From an uncultured Paenibacillus sp. (GTDB lineage: Bacteria; Bacillota; Bacilli; Paenibacillales; Paenibacillaceae), in NCBI GenBank assembly GCA_937895345.1, contig CALAWP010000074.1, positions 62,001 to 126,000 on the forward strand: a stretch of 64,000 nt of DNA. The letters run 5' to 3'. How positions within the stretch are numbered: position 1 is the stretch's first letter; each line of letters opens with the position of its first letter. The position numbers and the translations under genes were made by a program. Positions 8,969 through 18,573 of this stretch are shown piece by piece. The notes under the pieces were generated by a model. That model was given only the letters and a program-made list of their open reading frames with translations. It did no database searches and had not been told where the DNA came from.

Positions 8969-10090
8969 TTATTTGCGGATAAAGAAGCCGATATGCTCCT
9001 TCGACTGAGGGTCGATAACCACCTTCAGCGGGCCGAGCAAGGCGTCCTGATCGGTCGCATAGGTGACGACGATCAGCCTGCCTTCCTGGGCGACGATGTC
9101 GTCCAGAAGCTGCTTTTGGCCTTCTGCCGCCATAATGGCGGAGGCTGCCGATTTGGCGTCCACCTGTGTCACTTGCGCTTTATCGCTGTCGGTCGTTACA
9201 TGCTCTTTCTGTTCGTCGGACAGCAGCTTCCAAGCCAGCTCACGGTACGCCTCCACGTCTTCGCTGCCGATATTCAGTTCCTCATCCAGCACGACGACGA
9301 CATGCGCCGGGCTTTGCGGCGGCAGACTCTTCGTCATGATCGGACCGTAGTACGCGCGGACTTTCGTGCCCGGACGCAGCTGATGCCAGTCGACCGGCTG
9401 GCCTTCGCGGGTCATCAGCATCGTTTCCTTGCCTGCATTCAGCACAAGCTTCGGCTGTTCCTCGCCGTCCTTTGTTTCGCTGAACGTCATGCGCCAGCCG
9501 TCTGTCGAATGCTCAACCGCGGACAGCTGACCTTCCTCAATGAGACGCTGGCTGCCGACTTGGATCTTGGCCGCATGGGATTGTCCCGGATAGCTCATCG
9601 CCATAATCGGACCGTAATCCGCCGTAATTTGCAGTCCGGTTTTCAAATTTTCAAGACCGACCGCATTGCCTTCGGCATCCGTCACCACTGTATCTTTATC
9701 CGCGAACAGGATGACCCATTTGTTAATGCCGTGTCCGAGCACCTCCAGCCGGTAACGCTCCTCGCCCTCCGCTTTAACCGCATCGACGATGACGCCGGAC
9801 AACTGGATATAATCCGCTTCTTCCTCGTCTTCGTCCTTCGACAGCTTGATTTCCTTTTTGCTCCAGGCCAGATCGTAACCGAGCGCCTCCGCCGTTTCGC
9901 GGGCGGGCAAATACGCCTTGCCGTTAATATATACGGGCTGCAGCCCGGTCGTTTCTCCGTCCACGCTTACCGCCACATCCCGGTGCAGCAAGCCCGTCAC
10001 CTTTTCCGTCAAGCCCGATGCTCCCGCCGCCGCCGTTGTGGCCAGCAGTCCTCCAACCGTCGCTGCGATCAACCATGTCTTCTTCTTCAT
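8969..10090 (-). CDS. Secreted stalk-domain (copper amine oxidase N-like) protein
   Basis: The 373-residue protein starts MKKKTWLIAATVGGLLATTAAAGA, a Sec signal, at an ATG preceded by AAGGAGGATATAAGAAC. An earlier in-frame ATG has no ribosome site. Residues about 30-75 (VAVSVDGETTGLQPVYINGKAYLPARETAEALGY) match the copper-amine-oxidase N-terminal 'stalk' repeat common in Paenibacillus surface proteins. Two similar segments follow, both containing YGPIMAMSYPGQSHA-like or YGPIMTKSLPPQSPAH text, suggesting an internal duplication of a beta-rich unit. The C-terminus holds a protease-inhibitor-like or uncharacterised region (GQKQLLDDIVAQEGRLIVV). Exact role unknown; it may act in the cell envelope. 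Confidence 0.8.
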   Translation of the reverse strand: MKKKTWLIAATVGGLLATTAAAGASGLTEKVTGLLHRDVAVSVDGETTGLQPVYINGKAYLPARETAEALGYDLAWSKKEIKLSKDEDEEEADYIQLSGVIVDAVKAEGEERYRLEVLGHGINKWVILFADKDTVVTDAEGNAVGLENLKTGLQITADYGPIMAMSYPGQSHAAKIQVGSQRLIEEGQLSAVEHSTDGWRMTFSETKDGEEQPKLVLNAGKETMLMTREGQPVDWHQLRPGTKVRAYYGPIMTKSLPPQSPAHVVVVLDEELNIGSEDVEAYRELAWKLLSDEQKEHVTTDSDKAQVTQVDAKSAASAIMAAEGQKQLLDDIVAQEGRLIVVTYATDQDALLGPLKVVIDPQSKEHIGFFIRK

Positions 10091-10341
10091 GTTCTTATAT
10101 CCTCCTTCAGCTTGGCTGTTCCGGCAACCCAACGGCTGCCTCCGTTACCAACTTTTCAGACGGGCGGACTCGCCGAAAGGTTACAGGGACGACAGAACTA
10201 TTTTATCCCCGCCGGTCTTTCGCCCTATACCTTCGGTGTACGGATTTACAGGATTGGCAACGCTTTCTTGCCAGCGGCGCTTCGCCGTGCGATAGTAGAG
10301 ATGACGCCAATAATCATAGCGACGTACGGGAGGTTTTGCGG

Positions 10342-11517
10342 ATGACGGCATACGATTTTACTCATTTGTCCAATTTGTTGAAGCAATTTACGGAAAATGA
10401 ACAGGGGCCTGCGGGCTGCGCCTGCGGCGTCGCCAAGGACGGGGACATCCTGTTCGAGGATTACCGCGGGTATGCGGATCTCGAGACGGGCAGAGCGGTC
10501 GCTCCGGATACCGTGTTCCGTATGTATTCGATGACGAAGGTCGTCGTCTGCGCCGCAGCGCTTATTCTTTACGAGCGCGGACAATTTCTGCTCAACGAGC
10601 CGATCGGCCGTTATTTGCCGGAGTTCAGCCGGCCGATGGTTCGCCGCAGCAACGCCGACGGCACCGTGAAGATCGAACCGGCCGCCCGCCCGATTCTGAT
10701 CAAGCACGCATTCGCCATGACGGCCGGCATTCCTTATCCGTTCGACTCTTCGGAGACGGGCTTGGAGATCGACAAGGCGATCCGCGAGCTGCGCGCGCAA
10801 ACGAACGGCCGGCACGATTTGCGCACCGAGCTGAAGGCGATCGCCCAGGTCCCGCTCGCCTTCGAGCCGGGCACCGGCTGGCTGTACGGGTACGGCCACG
10901 ATCTGATTGGCGGACTAATCGAGGTCGTCTCCGGCAAGCCGCTGGGGCAGTTTTTGCAGGATGAGCTGTTCAAGCCTCTCGGCATGAACAGTACGGGGTA
11001 TCGTTACAGGGACGGCATTGCGGAGCGGATGGCCTCGTTCTATCGGCTGACGGAAGACGGCAAGCGGGAGAAGCTGCCCGCATCGATGGACGATAATCAC
11101 CAGCCGGACGCGGTCTGCGAAGCCGGCGGCATCGGTCTCTATTCTACCTTGCGAGATTATCTCGTATTCTCGCAAATGCTGGCATGCGGCGGAAGCTACG
11201 GAGGCGTTCGCATTCTCGGCCGCAAGACAATCGACCTGATGCGGGCCAACCAGCTCACCGAAGCGCAACGGAACGCGCTCGGCCATTCCTACTACGCCGG
11301 CTACGGATACGGGCTGGGCGTGCGCACGCTGGTCGATCCCGCCGCCGGAAACGCCAATGTCCCGGTCGGCGAATTCGGCTGGAGCGGCATGGCCGGCACT
11401 TACGTCTCGATCGATCCTTCCGAACGGTTTTCCGTCGTTTATATGCATCAGCTGATGCCGAACATGGAGGAATACCATCATCTCCGCGTTCGCGCGGCGG
11501 CTTACGCCGTCTTGTAA
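10342..11517 (+). CDS. Serine hydrolase, class C beta-lactamase / esterase fold
   Basis: The 391-residue protein has the beta-lactamase-related (COG1680) layout. The SxxK nucleophile motif is SMTK in VFRMYSMTKVVVCAAALILYE, followed by QFLLNEPIGRYLPEF. The second motif position is occupied by YGYGHD in GTGWLYGYGHDLIGGLIEVVSG, and the third-box equivalent is FGWSGMAGTYVSIDP. No signal peptide is visible, so it is probably cytoplasmic. It is more likely an esterase or D-amino-acid/peptide hydrolase than an antibiotic resistance enzyme. The start ATG follows GGGAGGTTTTGCGG; the open frame extends further upstream but without a ribosome site. It converges with the mannanase gene across a strong terminator. 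Confidence 0.85.
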   Translation: MTAYDFTHLSNLLKQFTENEQGPAGCACGVAKDGDILFEDYRGYADLETGRAVAPDTVFRMYSMTKVVVCAAALILYERGQFLLNEPIGRYLPEFSRPMVRRSNADGTVKIEPAARPILIKHAFAMTAGIPYPFDSSETGLEIDKAIRELRAQTNGRHDLRTELKAIAQVPLAFEPGTGWLYGYGHDLIGGLIEVVSGKPLGQFLQDELFKPLGMNSTGYRYRDGIAERMASFYRLTEDGKREKLPASMDDNHQPDAVCEAGGIGLYSTLRDYLVFSQMLACGGSYGGVRILGRKTIDLMRANQLTEAQRNALGHSYYAGYGYGLGVRTLVDPAAGNANVPVGEFGWSGMAGTYVSIDPSERFSVVYMHQLMPNMEEYHHLRVRAAAYAVL

Positions 11518-11556
11518 TCGCCGCCGGCGGCGCGAAACGCTTCTTGGGACGCGACA

Positions 11557-11592
11557 GGCCGGCATGCCAACCTTTCGGTTGGCATGCCGGCC
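11557..11592. terminator. Bidirectional terminator between convergent genes
   Basis: A perfect 16-bp inverted repeat, GGCCGGCATGCCAACC with loop TTTC, lies between the ends of the serine hydrolase (plus) and mannanase (minus) genes. The T-run is short on the plus side (CTTGT), but position and strength argue for a shared terminator. Confidence 0.75.
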
Positions 11593-11615
11593 CTTGTAAT
11601 GCCCGAGTCCCGGCC

Positions 11616-14600
11616 TTACTTCCCGGAACTCCTCTTATAGGTCGCCGCGATTTCCGTATACGGCAGGGACGTAAGCGAAACGACGGCGTTGGCATTGCCT
11701 TTTCCGCGTATCTGCGCGTCTCCGATCCATTTATCGAATCGATATCCCGCTTCCGGCGCATGAGCCGCAACGGCGATCTCCTCTCCCGGTTTGTACAGGC
11801 CGCTTCCGCTGCCGCCTTCCACATGCAAATAAGCGCGAAGATCGGTGCGGAACGGCGAGGCCGGAAGTCCGTCCTTGTTGTACAGGTTGCCGACCGGCGA
11901 ATCGTACCAGTTGTAACGGACGGCGACCGGTTTGGCGACATGCGGCGACGACACAATGACGGTCTTGCCCGAGACGCGGGCATCCGCCGCGTAAAATACG
12001 CCGTCCTTGCCGGCAACCGCAAAGCCCTTCAGCTTGCCTCCGGCGGCGGCGTCCTCCCGAACGGGCTCGAGCCCTTCCTTGACTCCCGCCATCAAGCCGG
12101 AGCCCACATGATCGAACCGCAGCGTCACCTTGTCTCCCTTGACGGACATGGACTTGTAGATCGGCCCCGAATATTCGCCTTTGTACCCTTTGTAGAACTT
12201 GCCAAGCACGGCAATTGCCGTGCGCGCTCCGACATCCTGCTTATTCAGCGGATGAATGTCGTCCGGGTTACCGATGTCGGTCGTCACGACCAATGCCGCG
12301 TATTTATCGTTCTGGACGGTCAGCAGTTGCGCCTCCCGAACGACCGGCAGCCCCGGATTGTCGTCCGGCTGCGCCGGCTGGCCCTCCGTCTGCACCGCGC
12401 CGAAGGCCGAAATCTGGATGACGGCAAACGGCAGCTTGCTGTTGTCGAAGGCGAATCTCCAGTCGTTCATGAGCTCCGGAAGCAGCTTATTGTACCGGTA
12501 TTCGCCCCAGTTGCTTTCGCCTTGGTACCACAGCACGCCCTTGAACTTATAAGGAGCAATCGGCGCAATCATGCCGTTATAGTGCGAAGCCGGGGAGTTG
12601 CCGGACTCGACGATCGCCGCTCCGCTTCGCACGTCCTCCGCCGCGCGGGCCGCCGACGGAATCGACTTCAGCTTCTCGTAGCTCATCCAGTTCTCCGCTT
12701 TCGTGCCGCCGACGGACGAGACGATCAGGCCGATCGGCACATCCGTTTCTTCCGTCATCTTGCGGGCGAAGAAATAAGCGACGGCGCTCAAATCGCCTGC
12801 CGTTGCCGGGCTTGCCGCCTTCCATTCCGCCTGCGGCCCGACATGCGAAACCGGGTAAGGGCTCATCCGATCCGGCACGGTCATAAACCGGATATTCGGA
12901 TAATCGGCCCGGGCGATTTCCGCCTCCGCGTCGGCCGACTGCGACAGCTTCCAAGCCATGTTCGATTGCCCGGATGCCAGATAGACGTCGCCGAACATCA
13001 CATTGGACAGCACTTCCGTGACGCCGCCGCCGCTGACCGTAATTTCATGCGGTCCTCCCGCCTTGTAGCGTTCGAGCTTCGCCTTCCATTCGCCCTGTCC
13101 GTTCGCTTTCGCTTTGACGGTTTTGCCGCCGATCTTGACGACAGCTTCGCCGCCCGGCGGCAGCCAGCCCCATATTTCCGCCTGTTCGTCCCGCTGCAAA
13201 ACCATATTGTCACCGAAGACGGGATTAACGAGCGGCTTGTCGGTATAGGACGGCAGCGCTTTATAGGAGACAACCGCGCTCGTTGCGGTCGCTGCCCCTT
13301 CCGAGCCGACCGGGCGCGCTTCGACCTTGAACTCGTAATCGCCGGGCTCCTTCGGAAGCCACATATATTCAAGCTGCTTGCGGTAATCGTTTAACGCCGT
13401 CCATGCGCCGCCCGCCTTGCGGACCATGAAACGATATTCCGCCGAATTGTTCGCCAGAGCTGTCAGCGCAACGGGAAGGTCCGCCGGTCCGGAATTTCCG
13501 TCGGCGAACGTGAGATGGACGCGGGTTACCGCTCCGTCTCCTCCGGTCAGCTCAATAGAATCGATATCGGTCCAGCCCCAGCTGTTGGCGATTTCAATCG
13601 TGTTGAGGCCGGCGGCAAGCGTGAACTGGCCGATCAGCGCTTCCTTCCATTCCGCCGAATCCTTGAACGTATAATCCGCGAGCTTGCTGCCGTTCAGAAG
13701 CAGCTGCTGCGTTTTGTCCCCGCCGTAAGTCTTGTAACGAATCGTCATTCGGTAATTCGCGCTTTCCGGCAAGGAGAACTGCCATTTCAGGCTGTCGCCG
13801 GCACTGTCGAAGCCGGTCACATAACCCGTTCCGGAATAGCCGTTATCCTGGCGGCCGACCTCGACGCCGGTCAAGATGCCGTCCTCCGCTTCCAAACGGG
13901 CCGTTGCATACAGATCGTCCGGCAATTCGTCCAGCGTAATGACATAATCGTCGTTGAACACCTTCCGAATGTGCTCCAGCGAGTTTTGCTGGCCGTCGCG
14001 GATGAAATCGCCGGACCAGGTCGTGAACAGCAGCCAATCGGCGCCGTATGCCTGCAGCAGCTCCGGATCGGGAATGGAGCCGTTTTCGGTCAGGGCAATC
14101 AGCTTCTTGCCGTTCGTCAGCCGCACCAGATTGTCAAACTTGCCGCTGACCGGATGATAATCGCCCTTCGGCCCGTAATAATCGACGCTGGCAATGTCGA
14201 CGACGTCGTCGCCGGGATACCAGTCCTCCGCCTCCGAATTCCATACCCAGATCAAATTGTTCAAGCCGTGATGATTCGTCAGACGGTCGTACATGATCCG
14301 GTAAAGCTCCTTGGCCGGTTCCGGCCCTTTGGCGCCCCACCAGAACCAGCCGCCTTCCGCCTCGTGCAGCGGCCTCCAGAGCACCGGCACGCCCGCATCC
14401 TGCAGCCGCTTCAGCTGGACCGCAATGGCATCGATATCCCGAATCAGGAGCGAATAATCTTCGGAGTCCTTGTTGGCCAATGCGTAGGCCAAATCGAACG
14501 AGGTCGCTTCCGTATAGAAGCCTCTCCACCATTCCTTGCCTCCCGGCTCGTCGTACAAGTCCTTCGGCGCGTTCCAATGCCAGCACAACGAAATAATGCC

Positions 14601-16291
14601 GCCCCGGTTAAACCAGTCGATCATCTTCTCCACTTCGCTCGACGTCGTCCCCCGCTCCACGCGCGAAGGCGAATAATCCATCAGGTCGGTGGCCAGAATG
14701 GCGGGGTAACGGCCGGTCTGCTCATACAGCCATTCGGCGTCCTCCAGCGTCTGCTGTCCCGACAAAATATGATTTCCGTAAATGCCCGTCATATAGTGCA
14801 TCAGCGCCTTGGCCTGCCAGCCGGCGTTCGGATTGACAAGGACCGGCTTGACCTGGTGCCCATCTCCGCCCGCGGACGCGGCCGTCAGTTTAATGTAGTC
14901 GATAAGATACCATCCCCAGTTGGCATTGATTTGGATATGATTGTCGCCCGGCTGCAGCATCGCCTTGCCGGCCTGCACCTCGGCAAACTCCGTCGTCGAC
15001 GCAAACGAAACCTCGCCCAAGCTGCCTCCACCCACAACTATCTCCGTCTTTTTGTCCCCGTACGGCGCGCTGAATCCGATCGAGACATCGTACAGTCCGC
15101 CGGATGCGGCATGGTACGTCCAGCTGAGCGTGCCTCCCGTATGGAAAAGCGCATATCCGTTGCCGGAATAACCCGGAACCTCGTTCGCAAAGACTACCGA
15201 TCCCGTCATGACGCCGTCTTCCGCTTCCAGCTTATCGGATACGGGCGGAGGCGTATCGGATTCGACCTTCACATATTCAATTCCGTAATAGCCCCAGCCG
15301 CGCGCCAGCGCCACCGTATTGTCCCCCTCCTGCAGCATCGCCTTGCCCGCGCCCGCTTCCCCGGTCACCTGCCCTTCCGGCAGCTCAGGGAGCGGTACCG
15401 ACCCGTGGCTCTGGCCGTTGACGATCAGGGCGCTTTCCTTATAACCGTACGGAGCGTAATAACCGACGGTCAGCTTATACAGTCCCGCTTGCGGGACGTT
15501 TACCCGAAAGGCGGCCGTCCCCTCGTCCATGGCACCTTCGTAGAAAAAGGACATATAGCCGTCCCCGGCGTATACTTCATCCCCTTCGACGCCGGAGGTC
15601 CGGAATTCGACCTGCCCTCCTTCAGCCGCGGCGTCCTTCGCCCAATAGACGGTTGCCGGCTCTCCCGGACCCGGCGGCTGCTCGACGTCCGCCCTCGCTT
15701 TAAGCGCGATATTGTCCACGTAGATCGGACCGTTATAAGTGACCGCAGAATTGACGGCAAGCTGAATGACCAGCTGCTTCTGCGTCACGGACGATGGAAT
15801 CGCCACTTGCTCTTGCAGCACCGCGTAGATTTGTCCGCTAATCGTTCTCTTTGGTGCATCGGCTATTTGATGAGGGGAATATTTGAGCCCCTGCCAGCCG
15901 TTGTTGACGGCCGTATCGACGACGAATTCGCCGGGAAAAGAAGCCGGCACGAACACGTCGAACGTCACCCGCTCATACGCCCCCAGCTCCTTGTCCGAAT
16001 TCCATACCAGAGCCGCCGCCTGCCAGCTCCCATCGCTGGCAAACGCCGTATTGGCCTTAAGCGCAACCGGTTGCCTTCCTCGGCCAGCTCCTCGACGATC
16101 TCGATCGGATGCTCCTCCGCAAACTGCCCCCAGCCGACCGCCCAGCCCATCGCCGTCCCGTCTTCGAAATCAAACGCGATGTCGGCGCCTTGATCGGCCC
16201 CGGCTGCCGTGATTCCTAACGGAGATAACAAACATAACAACAAAACGTACGACAATACTGCAGCGGTTATTCCTTTGAAGCGCTTATTCAT
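11616..16291 (-). CDS. Secreted multidomain mannan enzyme: CBM-CBM35-CBM35-GH26-CBM35-SASA esterase; apparent frameshift near N-terminus
   Basis: Translation should start at the ATG at 16289-16291 (GGGGAGGG six bases upstream), giving MNKRFKGITAAVLSYVLLLCLLSPLG, a Sec signal, then an N-terminal carbohydrate-binding region. Near 16071-16079 the frame breaks: EELAEEG in one frame continues as QPVALKANTAFASDG in another. The remaining 1450-codon frame carries two CBM35-like modules, a GH26 beta-mannanase (acid/base Glu in WRPLHEAEGGWFWWG near residue 534, nucleophile Glu in IALTENGSIPDP near 628), a third CBM35, and a linker. These are followed by an SGNH/SASA esterase (YLASGQSNMAW, WYQGESNWG, DIHP) and a C-terminal bacterial repeat (YRFDKWIGD). 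It would cleave and deacetylate mannan outside the cell. One lost base, real or a sequencing error, explains the break. Confidence 0.85.
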
Positions 16292-16372
16292 GATATCCCT
16301 CCCCATAAATAATCGTTCCTTTTCCTGTCGCCACCTTTTTGATGTCGTATATGCCAGTGATTCGATCATATT

Positions 16373-16386
16373 ATAAAGCGCTTACA
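16373..16386 (-). promoter_or_regulatory. CcpA-like cre site upstream of the mannanase gene
   Basis: On the minus strand TGTAAGCGCTTTAT fits the catabolite-responsive element consensus (TGNAANCGNTNNCA-like) closely. It lies about 80 bases before the mannanase start, where CcpA binding would repress on preferred sugars. Inferred from consensus only. Confidence 0.5.
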
Positions 16387-17029
16387 ATTTCAATAAAAAT
16401 GTTATTCTAACATCCAACGAAAAAGTTTCAATGTAGTTTTATTTGTTATTTTTAAGTCATTGCTTTTTTGGTGATTCTGGCAGCGATAATGGGGGGCGTC
16501 TATTGTGGGGGTAGTGATGGCGTGTATATTCGCAGTCTGTAAATCTATCGCAATATCGTATGCGCTAGTGGTGTCTTATCTCTTTTCAGCTCTCCTATTT
16601 CCCTCGTTCCGCGAACCTAACGAATTGTGGTTTCGTCAGAGCGCTTAATCCCCTCGGGTTCCGCGGACCTAACGAACTGTAGTTTTGTTAGAGCGCAATA
16701 TTCCCTTGTTCCGGAAATCTAACGAACTAGCGAATCGCTATTGGGGGGTAAAACGCCGATTTCGGGCTATTAAGCCCCGATTAAGATGACTACGATTCGT
16801 TAGATTTCAAAAGACCTCGAATAGCACCATCTAAGCTCGCTCAAATTCGTTACAGTCGGGGGTCTGCATGGTTGTCGCTGGCCGAACACGTGGCTGGCGG
16901 CTGCCGATCACGCGACCGGGCAATTGCCGAATGCCTGGCCGGGGGACTTCCGTCACGCCTTCGGGCACGCGCCAATCGCGCAGCCGAGCGGGCGGCCGCC
17001 CGGCGCGCTTGCCGCAACCGCAGCGGTGG
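16387..17029. other. Intergenic stretch without a convincing gene; holds a palindromic repeat cluster
   Basis: No frame in this roughly 640-base stretch has coding character with a ribosome site. The left 200 bases are A+T-rich and probably carry the mannanase promoter. The middle holds the repeat cluster at 16601-16812, and the right part is a G+C-rich low-information stretch leading to a terminator. Confidence 0.6.
16601..16812. repeat. Cluster of ~50-bp imperfect repeats with CTAACGAA palindromic core
   Basis: Two near-complete direct copies (from about 16601 and 16651) share CCTCG..TTCCGCG.ACCTAACGAA followed by TTTYGTYAGAGCGC, so each contains an inverted repeat CTAACGAA/TTTCGTTAG. A third, diverged copy begins near 16701 (TTGTTCCGGAAATCTAACGAAC). 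A partial inverted copy (ATTCGTTAGATTTC) lies at 16794-16809. They look like small non-coding, REP-like intergenic elements. Confidence 0.65.
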
Positions 17030-17056
17030 AAAAGCCGGCCTTGTCTAAGGCCGGCT
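17030..17056 (-). terminator. Terminator after the acidic-repeat stalk protein gene
   Basis: On the minus strand AGCCGGCCTT-AGAC-AAGGCCGGCT is followed by TTTTCC, 14 bases past the stop at 17070. Confidence 0.8.
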
Positions 17057-17069
17057 GGCTATAGCAATA

Positions 17070-18326
17070 TCAGTTTTCGGAATCGATCGTAATCGTCCGC
17101 AATTCGGAATCCCATTTCACGTCCGCGCCGAGCGCTTCGCCTACAAAGCGGAGCGGCACCATCGTCGCTCCGTTCGTCATTCTCGGCGCCGCTTCGAGCG
17201 TTTGGGCTTTGCCTTGAATCTTGGCGCTGCGGTTGCCGATTTGCAGCCAGATCGTCATATCTCCCTTGCTGGCGGCAACCGACCGGTCCTTCGCATTCCA
17301 CTTGACGTCAGCGCCCAGCTTCTCGAAGATGGCCCTCATCGGCACCAGCGTGCTTCCGCCGTCAATGAAAGGAGGCTGCTCAAAAATCATAAAGTCGCCG
17401 TCGATGACAACGGTAATCCAATCTCCCAGCACAAGCGGCTTAAATTCGATGCCGGTGCCGGTGAGCGCTTTTCTGGCGGCCGAAACTTCGGCAATCGTCT
17501 TTTCGCGCTGCTGCAAAATCGATTTTTTCGCATTCAGCCACGCGTCCCGAATATCTTGCAGCGAAACGTTCTTGCGCAGCGTCACCGTTTTCCTTGTAGC
17601 TTCAATCCGCTTGCTCATGTCAGCTTCCGCTTGGGCCAGCGCCTGCGCCATCAGCTTCTCCGCCTCGCTCTTCGACAAATCTCCGTCCTCGTAGCGGTCC
17701 ATTACGCTCCCCGCCGAATGGATGGACGACTCGTCCTCGAACCGGTCCATTACGCTCCCCGCCGAGTGGGGATCCACTTCGTCCTCGTATAAATCGATCG
17801 CGCTGCCTGCGGTGTCGGGGTCCAGCTCGTCATCGTACAAATCCATCGGATCGCCTGCGGAATCGGGGTCCAAACTGTCCTCGAACCGGTCCATCGGGCT
17901 TCCGGCATAGTCCGGGTCCATCGTATCCTCATACAAATCCATCGCGTAACCGGCGCGGTCCTTGTCACTTACCCGCACATAGTGGCGGAAAGCCTCGCTG
18001 TTCTCCTTGTAGCTCTTTTTCAACTGCTCGATGTCCCGATTGATCGTGTCGGTCAAATAGTCCAGATCGTCATGCGCCTTCTTCAGCAGGTCGTCGTAAA
18101 CGGCCGTCATTTGCTTGCGGTACGTATCGTATAAATGTCTTTCGTCCTTCAAGTACTGGCTGTAAGCCGATTGATGCTTGCTCTCAAACGCTTCGTATTG
18201 CTCCGTCATCTTCTGGATAAATGCGCTGTCCGCCGCCGACGCCGAACCGGGAGCCGTTCCGACGGCCAGTGTCAGCGCCAGGGAACCAAGCAGCAGCTTC
18301 CATGCTTTCAAACGGGTTTTACTCAT
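17070..18326 (-). CDS. Secreted stalk-domain protein with six acidic 16-residue tandem repeats
   Basis: The 418-residue protein starts at an ATG with GGAGG five bases upstream: MSKTRLKAWKLLLGSLALTLAVGTAPGSASAA, a Sec signal ending ASA. A coiled-coil-like, charged segment follows (FESKHQSAYSQYLKDERHLYDTYRKQ). Next come six tandem 16-residue repeats of the form AGxxMDxYEDxxDPDx, rich in Asp and Glu, and another helical segment. The C-terminal pair of copper-amine-oxidase-N 'stalk' modules reads FIDGGSTLVPMRAIFEKLGADVKWNAKDRS and NGATMVPLRFVGEALGADVKWDSE. The repeats could bind divalent cations. The protein is expected at the cell surface or in the envelope; its function is unknown. Confidence 0.85.
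   Translation of the reverse strand: MSKTRLKAWKLLLGSLALTLAVGTAPGSASAADSAFIQKMTEQYEAFESKHQSAYSQYLKDERHLYDTYRKQMTAVYDDLLKKAHDDLDYLTDTINRDIEQLKKSYKENSEAFRHYVRVSDKDRAGYAMDLYEDTMDPDYAGSPMDRFEDSLDPDSAGDPMDLYDDELDPDTAGSAIDLYEDEVDPHSAGSVMDRFEDESSIHSAGSVMDRYEDGDLSKSEAEKLMAQALAQAEADMSKRIEATRKTVTLRKNVSLQDIRDAWLNAKKSILQQREKTIAEVSAARKALTGTGIEFKPLVLGDWITVVIDGDFMIFEQPPFIDGGSTLVPMRAIFEKLGADVKWNAKDRSVAASKGDMTIWLQIGNRSAKIQGKAQTLEAAPRMTNGATMVPLRFVGEALGADVKWDSELRTITIDSEN
17667..17954 (-). repeat. Six tandem 48-bp units coding the acidic 16-residue repeat
   Basis: Within the gene above, the period-48 repeats encode units beginning AGYAMDLYEDTMDPDY, then AGSPMDRFEDSLDPDS and four more. Units 5 and 6 diverge in the second half. 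Length-variable copy number is likely for such arrays. Confidence 0.85.
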
Positions 18327-18573
18327 ATTCGCCTCCATGTTGTTGTGAATGATGGGGATAGTTCGCGCGACATGTTTCAGCCGCCGGGTCAATTGAGACA
18401 TTTTACCATTCAATAAACGATGTTACTACAATTCGATACGCATCTAAATAGGAATCCGGAACCAGGACTTAAGGTCTTGCGGAGCATGCTCCGCGCTCCA
18501 TCCGCTTGCCATGCGGCCAATGACTTGTTAACCTTGAGACAACAGAACGCAGGCGGAAAGGAGATCAGGGACC

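Noticed and set aside
10018..10341. N-terminal extension of the serine hydrolase frame
   Set aside because: It overlaps the divergent stalk gene and promoter region; GGGAGG at 10328-10333 supports the start at 10342.
13515..16193. Long (892-codon) open frame on the plus strand opposite the mannanase gene, and similar ones at 11184-13394, 33778-35490, 32456-33859 and 37516-39384
   Set aside because: They are antisense shadows of well-supported genes, caused by G+C-rich third positions; the products are Arg/His/Gln-rich without domains or ribosome sites.
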